A DNA stretch of 64,000 bases from Ga0077527 sp964433345. GTDB lineage: Bacteria > Pseudomonadota > Gammaproteobacteria > Burkholderiales > SG8-41. The stretch is taken from contig CAYSQJ010000003.1 of assembly GCA_964433345.1 (NCBI GenBank), forward strand, positions 124,001 through 188,000, given 5' to 3'. Position numbers and translations under genes: made by a program. Of the stretch, positions 34,636 through 43,362 are shown one piece after another (within the stretch, counting starts at the first letter, position 1; each line of letters opens with the position of its first letter). The notes beneath the pieces were generated by a model. That model saw only the letters and a program-made list of their open reading frames with translations, ran no database searches and was not told the DNA's origin.

Positions 34636-35892
34636 ATGGATGTCCAAACCTACATGTTAGCCATCGGCAAAGCCGCCCGCGCCGCTTCGCGCGCGATGGC
34701 AGTCGCCGACACGCGGGCCAAGAACACCGCGCTGACGGCGATGGCGGCGGCGATCGAGCGCGCGGCCAAGGTGCTGTTGCGCGAAAACGCCCGCGACGTC
34801 GAAGCCGCCAAAACCAAAGGCCTCGATGCCGCGGCGATCGACCGGCTGACGCTGACCCCGGCGCGCATCGAGGCCATGGCCGACGGCCTGCGCCAGATCG
34901 CGGCGCTGCCCGATCCGGTCGGCGAAATCAGCAACCTCAAGTACCGCCCGACCGGCATCCAGGTTGGGCAGATGCGCGTGCCGCTGGGCGTGATCGGCAT
35001 CATTTACGAGTCGCGGCCGAACGTCACCGCCGACGCCGCCGGGCTGTGCCTGAAATCCGGCAACGCGGCGATTTTGCGCGGCGGCTCGGAAGCGCTGCAT
35101 TCCAACCAGGCCATCGCCGCCTGCGTGCATGAAGGGCTGAAGGCCGCGGGACTGCCGGAAGCCGCGGTGCAGGTCATCGAGACCTCGGACCGGGCTGCGG
35201 TCGGCGAACTGATCACGATGCAGGACTACGTCGATGTCATCGTACCGCGCGGCGGCAAGGGCCTGATCGAACGCCTGATGCAGGAATCGCGCATCCCGAT
35301 GATCAAGCACCTGCACGGCGTCTGCCATGTCTACATCGACGACAAGGCGGATTTCGACAAGGCGCTGCGCATCGCCGACAACGCCAAGACCCAGCGCCTC
35401 GGCACCTGCAACACCATGGAAACGCTGCTGGTCGCGCGCGACATCGCGGCAAAAATCCTGCCGCCGCTGTGCAAAATCTACGCCGACAAGAAGATCGAAC
35501 TGCGCGGCGACGATGCAGCGCGTGCGATCGTGTCCGGCATGAAAGAAGCCACCGAAGAGGACTGGCACACCGAATACCTCGACGCGATCCTGTCGATCCG
35601 CATCGTCGACGGCCTTGACGCCGCGATCGAGCACATCACGCGTTACGGTTCACAACACACCGACGCCATCGTCACCGAGGACATTACGCGCGCGCGGCGT
35701 TTCCTGCGCGAAGTCGATTCGAGTTCGGTGATGGTCAATGCCTCGACGCGTTTTGCCGACGGTTACGAGTACGGCCTCGGTGCCGAGATCGGCATTTCCA
35801 CCGACAAGCTGCATGCGCGCGGCCCGGTCGGACTCGAGGGCCTGACCTCGCTGAAATACGTCGTGTTCGGTGACGGCCAGGTCCGCGGCTGA
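34636..35892 (+). CDS. proA: Gamma-glutamyl phosphate reductase
   Basis: Second step of proline synthesis, reducing gamma-glutamyl phosphate to the semialdehyde with NADPH. The 418-residue aldehyde-dehydrogenase-like protein shows PLGVIGIIYESRPNVTADAAGLCLKSGNAAILRGGSEA, the VPRGGKGLI loop, and the catalytic cysteine in RLGTCNTMETLLV. The C-terminal SSSVMVNASTRFADGYEYGLGAEIGIST is standard. A possible -10 TAGAAT lies only seven bases before the ATG, so the mRNA could be leaderless or start from a further promoter. Its partner proB is not in this window. Confidence 0.96.
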   Translation: MDVQTYMLAIGKAARAASRAMAVADTRAKNTALTAMAAAIERAAKVLLRENARDVEAAKTKGLDAAAIDRLTLTPARIEAMADGLRQIAALPDPVGEISNLKYRPTGIQVGQMRVPLGVIGIIYESRPNVTADAAGLCLKSGNAAILRGGSEALHSNQAIAACVHEGLKAAGLPEAAVQVIETSDRAAVGELITMQDYVDVIVPRGGKGLIERLMQESRIPMIKHLHGVCHVYIDDKADFDKALRIADNAKTQRLGTCNTMETLLVARDIAAKILPPLCKIYADKKIELRGDDAARAIVSGMKEATEEDWHTEYLDAILSIRIVDGLDAAIEHITRYGSQHTDAIVTEDITRARRFLREVDSSSVMVNASTRFADGYEYGLGAEIGISTDKLHARGPVGLEGLTSLKYVVFGDGQVRG

Positions 35893-35917
35893 ACAGCGCC
35901 GGCCCAGCCTTATTTCG

Positions 35918-35933
35918 TAAGTTATTGTTTTTA
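35918..35933 (+). repeat. AT-rich recurrent motif, copy 4
   Basis: A copy of YAANYWWTTGWTTTTA in the proA-lpdA spacer, ending 20 bases before the lpdA start. Here the motif continues into AACAACAA, creating a near-perfect inverted repeat TTGTTT-TT-AAACAA. Confidence 0.6.
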
Positions 35934-35953
35934 AACAACAATTTAAGAATCCC

Positions 35954-37771
35954 ATGAGCAAAATCGTCGAGGTCAAGGTTCCGGATATCGGGGACTTCAA
36001 GAACATCCCGGTGATCGAAGTGCTGGTCAAACCCGGCGATGCGGTGAGCAAGGAAGATCCGCTGGTCACGCTGGAGTCCGACAAGGCGACAATGGACATC
36101 CCCTCGCCCGGCGCGGGCACGGTCAAGACCATCAGCCTGAAACCCGGCGACAAGGTCTCGATGGGCACACTGGTGCTGACGCTGGAAGAATCAGCTGGCG
36201 CAGCGGCGGCCCCGGCGGAAAAGCCCGCGACCGCTGCAGCACCAGCCGCAAAACCCGCGGCTGCAACGCCACCGGCTCCTGCCGCAGCCAAGCCTGCGCC
36301 CGCCGCGGCAGCACCGGTTGCCAGCGCACCCAAAACCGACCTCTCCGGCATCAAGGCCGACATCCATGCCGAAGTGCTGGTGCTCGGTGCCGGCCCCGGC
36401 GGCTATACGGCGGCCTTCCGCGCCGCCGACCTCGGCAAGAAGGTCGTGCTGGTCGAACGTTATCCGACGCTGGGCGGCGTCTGCCTCAATGTCGGCTGCA
36501 TTCCGTCGAAGGCGTTGCTGCACATGGCCAAGGTGATCACCGAAGCCGACGAAGCCGCCCATGCCGGCATCACTTTCGGCAAGCCAAAAATCGAAATCGA
36601 CAAGCTGCGCGCCTGGAAGGACGGCGTACTGGGCAAACTCACCAAAGGGCTTTCGGGCCTCGCCAAGCAGCGCAAGGTGCAGGTGGTCACCGGCCGCGGC
36701 GAATTCGCTTCGCCCAACACGCTGCGTGTCGAAACCGCGGACGGGGTGAAAACTGTCGCTTTCGAACACTGCATCATCGCCGCCGGTTCATCGGTCGCGC
36801 GCATCCCCGGTTTTCCGTACGACGATCCGCGCATCATCGACTCCACTGGCGCGCTGAAACTCGCCGAAGTGCCGAAACGCCTGCTGGTGATCGGCGGCGG
36901 CATCATCGGCCTCGAGATGGCCACGGTCTACGACGCGCTGGGCTCGAAAATCACCGTCGTCGAACTGATGGACGGCCTGATCCCCGGCGCCGACAGGGAT
37001 GTGGTGCGGCCGCTGGCGAAACGCATCGAGAAACGTTACGAAAAAATCCTGCTGAAGACCAAGGTCGCGAAAATCGAGGCGCAGAAGGCCGGGCTCAAGG
37101 TCACTTTTGAAGGCACTGACGGAACAACCACCACCGATACCTTCGACGCCGCACTGATGGCCGTCGGCCGCCGACCCAACGGCCGCGAGATCAAGGCCGA
37201 AGCAGCGGGCGTCACCATCAACGAGCGTGGCTACATCCCGGTCGACAAGCAGCAGCGCACCAACGTGCCGCACATCCACGCCATCGGCGATATCTGCGGC
37301 GAGCCCATGCTCGCGCACAAGGCGACCTACGAGGGCAAGATCGCCGCCGAAGTCATCGCCGGCCACAAGGCCTTCTTCGATGCGCGCACTATTCCCTCGG
37401 TCGCCTATACCGATCCCGAGATTGCCTGGATGGGCCTCACCGAAACCCAGGCCCAGGCGCAGGGCATCGAGTTCGAGAAAGCGGTGTTCCCCTGGGCTGC
37501 CAGCGGCCGCGCGCTGGCCACCGGCCGCGACGAGGGCATGACCAAGCTGCTGATCGACAAGAAAACACGCCGCGTGCTCGGTGCAGCCATCGTCGGCGTC
37601 AATGCCGGCGAACTGATCGCCGAAGCCGTGCTGGCGCTGGAAATGGGCGCCGACTCGCATGATCTCGGACTCACCATCCATCCGCATCCGACGCTGTCGG
37701 AAACCCTGTTCTTCGCCGCGGAAATGGCGGAGGGCACGATCACCGACCTCTACGTGCCGAAGAAAAAATAA
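35954..37771 (+). CDS. lpdA: Dihydrolipoamide dehydrogenase with N-terminal lipoyl domain
   Basis: The E3 flavoprotein of 2-oxoacid dehydrogenase complexes, reoxidising dihydrolipoyl groups with NAD+. Residues 1-80 form a biotinyl/lipoyl domain with the modified lysine in ESDKATMD (Lys44). An Ala/Pro linker follows (about 82-125). The pyridine-nucleotide-disulfide reductase core has the redox cysteines in GGVCLNVGCIPSKALLH, the NAD motif GGGIIGLEMATVYDALG and the dimer-interface HPHPTLSET with the catalytic His-Glu pair. The 605-residue fused form is typical of betaproteobacteria, where it usually follows aceE-aceF; those genes are absent upstream here. Confidence 0.95.
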   Translation: MSKIVEVKVPDIGDFKNIPVIEVLVKPGDAVSKEDPLVTLESDKATMDIPSPGAGTVKTISLKPGDKVSMGTLVLTLEESAGAAAAPAEKPATAAAPAAKPAAATPPAPAAAKPAPAAAAPVASAPKTDLSGIKADIHAEVLVLGAGPGGYTAAFRAADLGKKVVLVERYPTLGGVCLNVGCIPSKALLHMAKVITEADEAAHAGITFGKPKIEIDKLRAWKDGVLGKLTKGLSGLAKQRKVQVVTGRGEFASPNTLRVETADGVKTVAFEHCIIAAGSSVARIPGFPYDDPRIIDSTGALKLAEVPKRLLVIGGGIIGLEMATVYDALGSKITVVELMDGLIPGADRDVVRPLAKRIEKRYEKILLKTKVAKIEAQKAGLKVTFEGTDGTTTTDTFDAALMAVGRRPNGREIKAEAAGVTINERGYIPVDKQQRTNVPHIHAIGDICGEPMLAHKATYEGKIAAEVIAGHKAFFDARTIPSVAYTDPEIAWMGLTETQAQAQGIEFEKAVFPWAASGRALATGRDEGMTKLLIDKKTRRVLGAAIVGVNAGELIAEAVLALEMGADSHDLGLTIHPHPTLSETLFFAAEMAEGTITDLYVPKKK

Positions 37772-38017
37772 ATGCAGTTCCTCGTCAGCGCCGTGATCGG
37801 CATCACCGGCCTCTATGCGCTGGCCGTGGGTGGCTGGCACCTCGCTTATGGCAGCTGGTTCCCTTTCTTCCCGGCGCCGGTTGCAAGTCTCTACAACATG
37901 CTGCAAGCCGGATTCGGCGGAGCGTCATTCAAAGCCATGGCCATCACGCTGCTGATTTTCGGCGGGCTGATTTCCTTTTTTGCATTCCTGATTTACCCTC
38001 ACCACAAAACGGATTGA
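37772..38017 (+). CDS. Small membrane protein, two spans
   Basis: An 81-residue protein whose ATG immediately follows the lpdA stop codon. It has two hydrophobic spans: FLVSAVIGITGLYALAVGGWHLAYG (about 3-27) and AMAITLLIFGGLISFFAFLIY (about 55-75), with a short basic end. I do not recognise the family. Direct abutment with lpdA implies co-transcription and probably reinitiating ribosomes, but no functional connection is evident. Confidence 0.72.
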   Translation: MQFLVSAVIGITGLYALAVGGWHLAYGSWFPFFPAPVASLYNMLQAGFGGASFKAMAITLLIFGGLISFFAFLIYPHHKTD

Positions 38018-38132
38018 ATCCGGAACAGGGTGCGCTGCGCATAGCGCGCATGCGGCGATAATCAGAACCAGGCCGCATCCGGCGCCGAAAGCACTTCGGG
38101 CAAGGCTGCAATTTTCCGCGAGGAGGCTGAAA

Positions 38133-39122
38133 ATGGGCAAAACCGTAGCAGGCATGCTGATCGGGCTGGGCGGATGTGCCACGGCACTGATGCTCATGAC
38201 GGGTATGGCGCAGGCACAGAAGTATCCCGAACGCCCGGTGCGTCTGGTGGTGCCCTACCCCTCCGGCGCCAGCTCCAACGACATCCTCGCCCGGCAGATC
38301 GCGCCCAAGCTCGCCGCCCGTCTCGGGCAGAACGTCGTCGTCGACAACCGTTCCGGCGCCAGCGGCAACATCGGTGCAGAACTGGTGGCCAAATCGCCTG
38401 CCGATGGCCACACCCTGCTCTACGGCACTGGCGGGCTGTTCTCGATCGGACCGCATCTCTACAAGAACCTGGCCTACAGCCCGGAGAAGGATCTGCAGCC
38501 GGTGGCACTGGTCGCCGTGGTGCCGTACCTGCTGGTGATCAACGCCTCGCTGCCGGTGAAAAACCTGCAGGAATTCATCGCCTATGCCAAGGCACGGCCG
38601 GGCAAACTGTCCTTCGCCTCCTCCGGCGTCGGCGGCACACCGCACCTGTGCATCGAAATGCTCAAGACCATGGCCGGCATCGACCTCTTGCATGTGCCGT
38701 ACAAGGGCGGCGCGCCGGCAGTGATCGACACCATCGGCGGACAGACCCAGGCCTATTGCGCCGGGCTTGCCGCGACGATGCCCCATGTCAATTCCGGCAA
38801 GCTGCGCGCGCTCGGCGTCACCACGCTGAAGCGTTCACCGGGGGCGCCTGACATGCCGACGCTCGACGAACAGGGCTTGAAGGGCTTCGACGTCAACTCC
38901 TGGGGCGCGATTTTCGTGCCGGCGAAAACGCCGAGGCACGCGGTCGACCAACTCCACAAGTCGCTGGCCGCGGTGATGGGCACGGACGAGATGCGCAGCG
39001 TGCTGATCAAACAGGGCATGGATCCGGTATTTCTCGGCCCGACACAGCTCGCCGACCTGATCCGGCGGGAATCCGCCGGCTGGGCCAAGGTGATCAAGTC
39101 AGCGGGCATACGCCTGGAATGA
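38133..39122 (+). CDS. Bug-type tripartite tricarboxylate transporter substrate receptor
   Basis: A 329-residue periplasmic binding protein of the Bug family. A signal peptide ends near AQAQ (residue 29). The mature start KYPERPVRLVVPYPSGASSNDILARQIAPKLAARLGQNVVVDNRSGASGNIGAELVAKSPADGHTLL is diagnostic, as is YAKARPGKLSFASSGVGGTPHLCIEMLKTMAGIDLLHVPYKGG. Such receptors are greatly expanded in Burkholderiales and bind small carboxylates. No TctA/TctB membrane partner is nearby, which is common for orphan Bugs. The start is preceded by GAGGAGG-like sequence, a strong ribosome site. Confidence 0.93.
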   Translation: MGKTVAGMLIGLGGCATALMLMTGMAQAQKYPERPVRLVVPYPSGASSNDILARQIAPKLAARLGQNVVVDNRSGASGNIGAELVAKSPADGHTLLYGTGGLFSIGPHLYKNLAYSPEKDLQPVALVAVVPYLLVINASLPVKNLQEFIAYAKARPGKLSFASSGVGGTPHLCIEMLKTMAGIDLLHVPYKGGAPAVIDTIGGQTQAYCAGLAATMPHVNSGKLRALGVTTLKRSPGAPDMPTLDEQGLKGFDVNSWGAIFVPAKTPRHAVDQLHKSLAAVMGTDEMRSVLIKQGMDPVFLGPTQLADLIRRESAGWAKVIKSAGIRLE

Positions 39123-39438
39123 CACCGTCGCGGGCCGGCGTTCTGTGCCGGCGACAGCAACCGACGCATCGGCACTGTCGGGCTGATGGCCTGCGCGATG
39201 ACTCGGTGCGAGGATGATGCCTGTACACGCCAGGGAAAATCCGACCTGGCGCCTCGCCTTCTCCCCAGTGTGAACATGGACTTACGAGTGCCACTCCGGG
39301 ACTGCAATCGCTTGCAATGCGCTTTTCTTCCCCCTGCCAAAGGCGTAGACTTTGCGACACTTTCGAGAGCGTATCGCAAGAACGTAAATAGCCCAATAAA
39401 AACAAAAACATGTGGTCAACCGCAGGCAGGAGTGATTT
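39123..39438. other. Intergenic region before the 2-oxoacid oxidoreductase genes
   Basis: A 316-base spacer without a convincing gene; the one long frame through it has no recognisable protein features. It begins with a GC-rich hairpin after the Bug gene (GCCGGC arms near 39134-39152). Toward its end it turns AT-rich, with AATAAAAACAAA at 39395-39406 (a reverse-strand relative of the recurrent AT motif), then AGGAG ahead of the TTG start of the next gene. Promoter presumably in the last 120 bases. Confidence 0.5.
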
Positions 39439-41298
39439 TTGAAGCCGACCGATATTTCGCACCCCGATTACTTCCATAAAGTTGTCGATTGCCAGTGGGC
39501 CTGCCCTGCCCACACCCCCGTCCCCGAATACATCCGCTTGATCTCCGCAGGCCGCTACAGCGATGCCTACATGGTCAACTGGAAATCGAATGTCTTCCCC
39601 GGCATTCTCGGCCGTACCTGTGACCGTCCCTGCGAGCCGGCCTGTCGCCGCGGCCGCGTCGAGGAGGGCAATGTCGAGATGCGCAAGCCGACCGCGCACG
39701 AAGACGGCCCCAAGCCCGAGCCGGTCGCGATCTGCCGCCTGAAGCGCGTCGCTGCCGACAACAAGGACGACGTCAGCGCACGCATGCCCAAGGCGCCGAA
39801 GCAGAAAAACGGCAAGCGCATTGCCTGCATCGGCGGCGGCCCGGCCTCGCTGACCGTCGCGCGCGATCTCGCACCGCTGGGTTACGACATCACCATTTAT
39901 GAAGCCGATCCGAAAGCCGGCGGTTTCATGCGCTCGCAGGTGCCGCGTTTCCGCCTGCCGGAGTCCGTCATCGACGAGGAAGTCGGCTACATCACCGGCA
40001 TCGGCAACATCACGGTGCGCACCGGCGAACGCGTCGACAGCCTGAAGAAGGTGCTCGCCGAAGGTTATGACGCCGTGTTCGTCGGCACCGGCGCCCCGCG
40101 CGGCCGTGACCTCGACGTGCCCGGCCGCAAGGATGCCGCGAACAACGTCCACATCGGCATCGACTGGCTGGCCAGCGTGTCCTTCGGCCACATCGAAAAA
40201 GTCGGCAAGAAGGTCATCGTGCTCGGCGGCGGCAACACCGCGATGGACTGCTGCCGTTCGGCGAAACGCCTAGGCGGCGAAGACGTCAAGGTCATCGTCC
40301 GCTCCGGCTACGAGGAAATGAAGGCGAGCCCCTGGGAGAAGGAAGATGCCATCGAGGAAGGCATTCCCATCCTCAACTACCTGGTGCCGAAATCTTGCAA
40401 GGTCGAGAACGGCAAACTGGTCGGCATGAGTTTCGAGAAGGTCAAGGCGGAATACGACGCCCAGGGCCGCCGCAAGCTGGTGCCCACCGGCGAGCCGGAC
40501 CAGTATTTTGAATGCGACGATGTACTGGTCGCGATCGGCCAGGAAAACGCCTTTCCGTGGATCGAGCGCGACGCCGGCATCGAGTTCGACAAGTGGAGCA
40601 TGCCGGTGGTCGACAAGATCACGTTCCAGTCGACCAATCCCAAGGTCTTCTTCGGCGGCGATGCCGCCTTCGGCCCCAAGAACATCATCTGGGCGGTGGC
40701 CCACGGCCACGAAGCCGCGGTGTCTATCGACAAGATGTTCAACGGCGAAGAGCTGAAGGAACGCCCGCTGCCGGCGGTCACCGTGATGTCGCAGAAAATG
40801 GGCATCCACGAATGGAGCTACGACAACGACATCTCAGCCGCACTGCGCCACAAGGTACCCTGGCAGGATCAGAAGCTGACGCTGAAGAACATCAAGGTCG
40901 AGGTCGAGCTCGGCTTCGACGCCAAGTCCGGCTTCGCCGAGGCCCAGCGCTGCCTGAACTGCGACGTGCAGACGGTGTTCACGCCGCGGCTGTGCATCGA
41001 ATGCGATGCCTGTGTCGACATCTGCCCGATGGACTGCATCACCTTCACCGAGAACGGCGAGGAAGCCGAGCTGCGCCAGCGCCTGACTGCGCCGGCACTG
41101 CGCCAGGACCAGGGGCTGTACGTGTCCGAGACGCTGCGCATGACCGGCCGCATCATGGCCAAGGACGAGGACGTCTGCCTGCACTGCGGACTGTGCGCCG
41201 AACGCTGCCCGACGGGGGCATGGGACATGCAGAAATACCTGATCCAGATGACCCACGCCGGCCCGGGCTGCCGCAAACCGCAGCGCAAGGCGGCTTGA
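39439..41298 (+). CDS. FAD-dependent NAD(P)H oxidoreductase subunit with ferredoxin domain (KorC-like)
   Basis: A 619-residue iron-sulfur flavoprotein of the glutamate-synthase small-subunit type. The TTG start follows GCAGGAG. The N-terminal cysteine-rich part (CQWACPAHTPVPEY, CDRPCEPACRRG) resembles the GltD cluster domain. FAD and NADPH motifs follow (IGGGPASLTVA, LGGGNTAMDCC). At the C-terminus are two 4Fe-4S ferredoxin motifs, CIECDACVDICPMDC and CLHCGLCAERCP. It precedes the alpha and beta genes of a 2-oxoacid oxidoreductase. It would pass electrons between ferredoxin-type carriers and NADP, as the KorC subunit of Azoarcus 2-oxoglutarate:NADP oxidoreductase is thought to do. Confidence 0.85.
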   Translation: MKPTDISHPDYFHKVVDCQWACPAHTPVPEYIRLISAGRYSDAYMVNWKSNVFPGILGRTCDRPCEPACRRGRVEEGNVEMRKPTAHEDGPKPEPVAICRLKRVAADNKDDVSARMPKAPKQKNGKRIACIGGGPASLTVARDLAPLGYDITIYEADPKAGGFMRSQVPRFRLPESVIDEEVGYITGIGNITVRTGERVDSLKKVLAEGYDAVFVGTGAPRGRDLDVPGRKDAANNVHIGIDWLASVSFGHIEKVGKKVIVLGGGNTAMDCCRSAKRLGGEDVKVIVRSGYEEMKASPWEKEDAIEEGIPILNYLVPKSCKVENGKLVGMSFEKVKAEYDAQGRRKLVPTGEPDQYFECDDVLVAIGQENAFPWIERDAGIEFDKWSMPVVDKITFQSTNPKVFFGGDAAFGPKNIIWAVAHGHEAAVSIDKMFNGEELKERPLPAVTVMSQKMGIHEWSYDNDISAALRHKVPWQDQKLTLKNIKVEVELGFDAKSGFAEAQRCLNCDVQTVFTPRLCIECDACVDICPMDCITFTENGEEAELRQRLTAPALRQDQGLYVSETLRMTGRIMAKDEDVCLHCGLCAERCPTGAWDMQKYLIQMTHAGPGCRKPQRKAA

Positions 41299-41334
41299 GT
41301 ATCGACGTCAAAAAACAAAGTCAAAATCCAAAGC

Positions 41335-41420
41335 AGCCACAGAGAGCACAGAGAACTGCAAAAACACCAAAACCTTTGCACTTCGGGTTTTCTCTGTGCC
41401 CTCTGTGACCTCTGTGGCTA
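41335..41420. repeat. Inverted repeat with CACAGAG units, second member
   Basis: In the spacer between the flavoprotein and the alpha subunit. The left arm (41335-41356) contains AGCCACAGAG and GCACAGAG; the right arm (41388-41420) contains CTCTGTG three times, ending CTCTGTGGCTA. The arms are complementary around a centre of about 30 bases. Same family as the repeat at 19.7 kb. Confidence 0.86.
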
Positions 41421-41445
41421 AAAAGGTTTTTTACACCCTCACACA

Positions 41446-43284
41446 ATGACCCCCATCACCGCCACCAACGATTTCGTCGTCAAGTTCGCCAACGTCAACG
41501 GCTCCGGCTCGGCCTCGGCCAATGAACTGTTCGCGCGCTCTATCCTGCGCATGGGCGTGCCGGTCAGCCCGCGCAACATCTTCCCCTCCAACATTCAGGG
41601 CCTGCCGACCTGGTACGAGGTGAGGGTCACCGAGAAGGGTTACCTCGGCCGCCGTGGCGGCGTCGACCTGATGGTGGCGATGAACCCGCAGACCTGGGAC
41701 AACGACCTCAGGGAAATCGAGGCCGGCGGCTACCTGTTCTACGACAACTCCAAGCCGCTGCCCGAGAGCAAGTTCCGCGGCGACATCACGCGCATCGGCA
41801 TGCCGCTGACGGAGATCTGCAACGCCACCTACAGCGATCCGCGCCAGCGCCAGCTGTTCAAGAACATCATTTACGTCGGCGCGCTGTCGGCGATGCTCGA
41901 GATCGACCCCAAGGTGATCGAGCAGCTGTTCTCCGAGCAGTACAAAGGCAAGGAGGCGCTGCTGCAGTCAAACGTGAAGGCGCTGCATCTCGGCCGCGAC
42001 TACGCGCTGAAAAACCTGCCCTGCCCGCTGGGCATCCGCATCAAGGCCGCGGACAACGTCGGCAATCGCATCTTCGCCGACGGCAACAGCGCAGTGGCGC
42101 TGGGCGCGGTCTACGGCGGTGCCTCGGTCTGCGCCTGGTACCCGATCACGCCCTCGTCCTCGGTGGCGGAGGCCTTCATGGCCTACTGCAAGAAAATGCG
42201 CACCGATGCCGAAACCGGCAAGAACAAGTACGCAATCATCCAGGGCGAGGACGAACTCGCCTCGATCGGCATAGCCATCGGCGCCGGCTGGAACGGCGCG
42301 CGCTCCTTCACCGCGACCTCGGGTCCCGGAATCTCGCTGATGACCGAGTTCATCGGGCTGGCCTATTTCGCCGAGATCCCGGTGGTGCTGGTCGACGTGC
42401 AGCGCGGCGGCCCCTCGACCGGCATGCCCACTCGTACCCAGCAGTCGGACATTCTCGCCTGCGCCTATGCCTCCCACGGCGATACCAAGCATCCGCTGCT
42501 GTTCCCGGAGGACCCGACCGAGTGCTTCGAGTTCACCGCGCTGTCCTTCGACATCGCCGAACGCCTGCAGACGCCGGTGTTCGTGATGACCGATCTCGAC
42601 ATCGGGATGAACACCCGGCTGTCCCGGCCCTTCGCCTGGGACGACGGCAGGGAGTACGACCGCGGCAAGATCATGACCTACGAGAAGTTCGAGGCAGGCG
42701 CCGATTTCGGGCGCTACCTCGACGTCGACGGCGACGGCATCCCCTTCCGCACCTATCCCGGCACCCATCCGACCAAGGGCGGCTATTTCACCCGCGGCAC
42801 CACCAAGAACCGCTACGCCCAGTATTCGGAGGCAGGTCCCGACTACGTAGACAACATGCAGCGGCTGATGCGCAAGTTCGACACCGCGAAATCGCTGATG
42901 CCGAAACCCGTGCTGCACCAGGCCGCCAAGCCGGCCAGCTTCGGCGCGATCTATTACGGTTCGACCAGCCCGGCGATGCTGGAAGCGCTGGACGTTCTTG
43001 CCGAGCGAGGCGTCCACATCAATGCGCTGCGCGTCCGCGGATTTCCGTTTGCCGACGAGGTCAAGGATTTCGTCGCCGCGCATTCCGGCGTGTTCGTCAT
43101 CGAACAGAACCGCGATGCCCAGCTGAGAACCCTGCTGGTCAACGATGCGAAAATCAACCCCGCGCAGCTGATTGCGCTGCTGCACTACGACGGCACGCCG
43201 ATCACCGCCCGCTTCATCGTTGACCAGATCGTACGCCACGTCGACTCGCACAGCGTCGTGCCGCTGAAAAAAGCCATGGCCTGA
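41446..43284 (+). CDS. 2-oxoacid:acceptor oxidoreductase, fused gamma-alpha subunit (KorA-like)
   Basis: A 612-residue protein. Residues 1 to about 190 are the gamma domain (NDFVVKFANVNGSGSASANELFARSILRMG), the rest the alpha domain with the diagnostic YPITPSSSVAE (around residue 230), GEDELASIGIAIGAGWNGARSFTATSGPGISLMTE and QRGGPSTGMPTRTQQSD. Such enzymes decarboxylate 2-oxoacids to acyl-CoA and reduce a low-potential acceptor. The partner beta subunit follows after 78 bases. Preference for 2-oxoglutarate over pyruvate cannot be proved by eye; the fused layout and flavoprotein partner fit the 2-oxoglutarate type. No good ribosome site precedes the ATG. Confidence 0.88.
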   Translation: MTPITATNDFVVKFANVNGSGSASANELFARSILRMGVPVSPRNIFPSNIQGLPTWYEVRVTEKGYLGRRGGVDLMVAMNPQTWDNDLREIEAGGYLFYDNSKPLPESKFRGDITRIGMPLTEICNATYSDPRQRQLFKNIIYVGALSAMLEIDPKVIEQLFSEQYKGKEALLQSNVKALHLGRDYALKNLPCPLGIRIKAADNVGNRIFADGNSAVALGAVYGGASVCAWYPITPSSSVAEAFMAYCKKMRTDAETGKNKYAIIQGEDELASIGIAIGAGWNGARSFTATSGPGISLMTEFIGLAYFAEIPVVLVDVQRGGPSTGMPTRTQQSDILACAYASHGDTKHPLLFPEDPTECFEFTALSFDIAERLQTPVFVMTDLDIGMNTRLSRPFAWDDGREYDRGKIMTYEKFEAGADFGRYLDVDGDGIPFRTYPGTHPTKGGYFTRGTTKNRYAQYSEAGPDYVDNMQRLMRKFDTAKSLMPKPVLHQAAKPASFGAIYYGSTSPAMLEALDVLAERGVHINALRVRGFPFADEVKDFVAAHSGVFVIEQNRDAQLRTLLVNDAKINPAQLIALLHYDGTPITARFIVDQIVRHVDSHSVVPLKKAMA

Positions 43285-43318
43285 GACCCGGATTGAGGAT
43301 CGAGCGACCTTCGGGTTT

Positions 43319-43353
43319 TCTCACTCCTCACGCCTTACTCCTCACTCCTCCCA
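43319..43353 (+). repeat. Heptamer tandem repeat (CCTCACT/CCTTACT)
   Basis: Five consecutive heptamers, CCTCACG-like, fill the short gap between the alpha and beta subunit genes. It is the one-armed member of the family seen at 25.7 and 60.6 kb. The last unit runs into AGAGGAAT, the ribosome site of the beta subunit gene. Confidence 0.78.
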
Positions 43354-43362
43354 GAGGAATAA

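Noticed and set aside
39186..39479. Open frame in the spacer before the oxidoreductase flavoprotein
   Set aside because: Low-complexity composition, no homology features, overlaps the next gene's start, and codon pattern unlike its neighbours.
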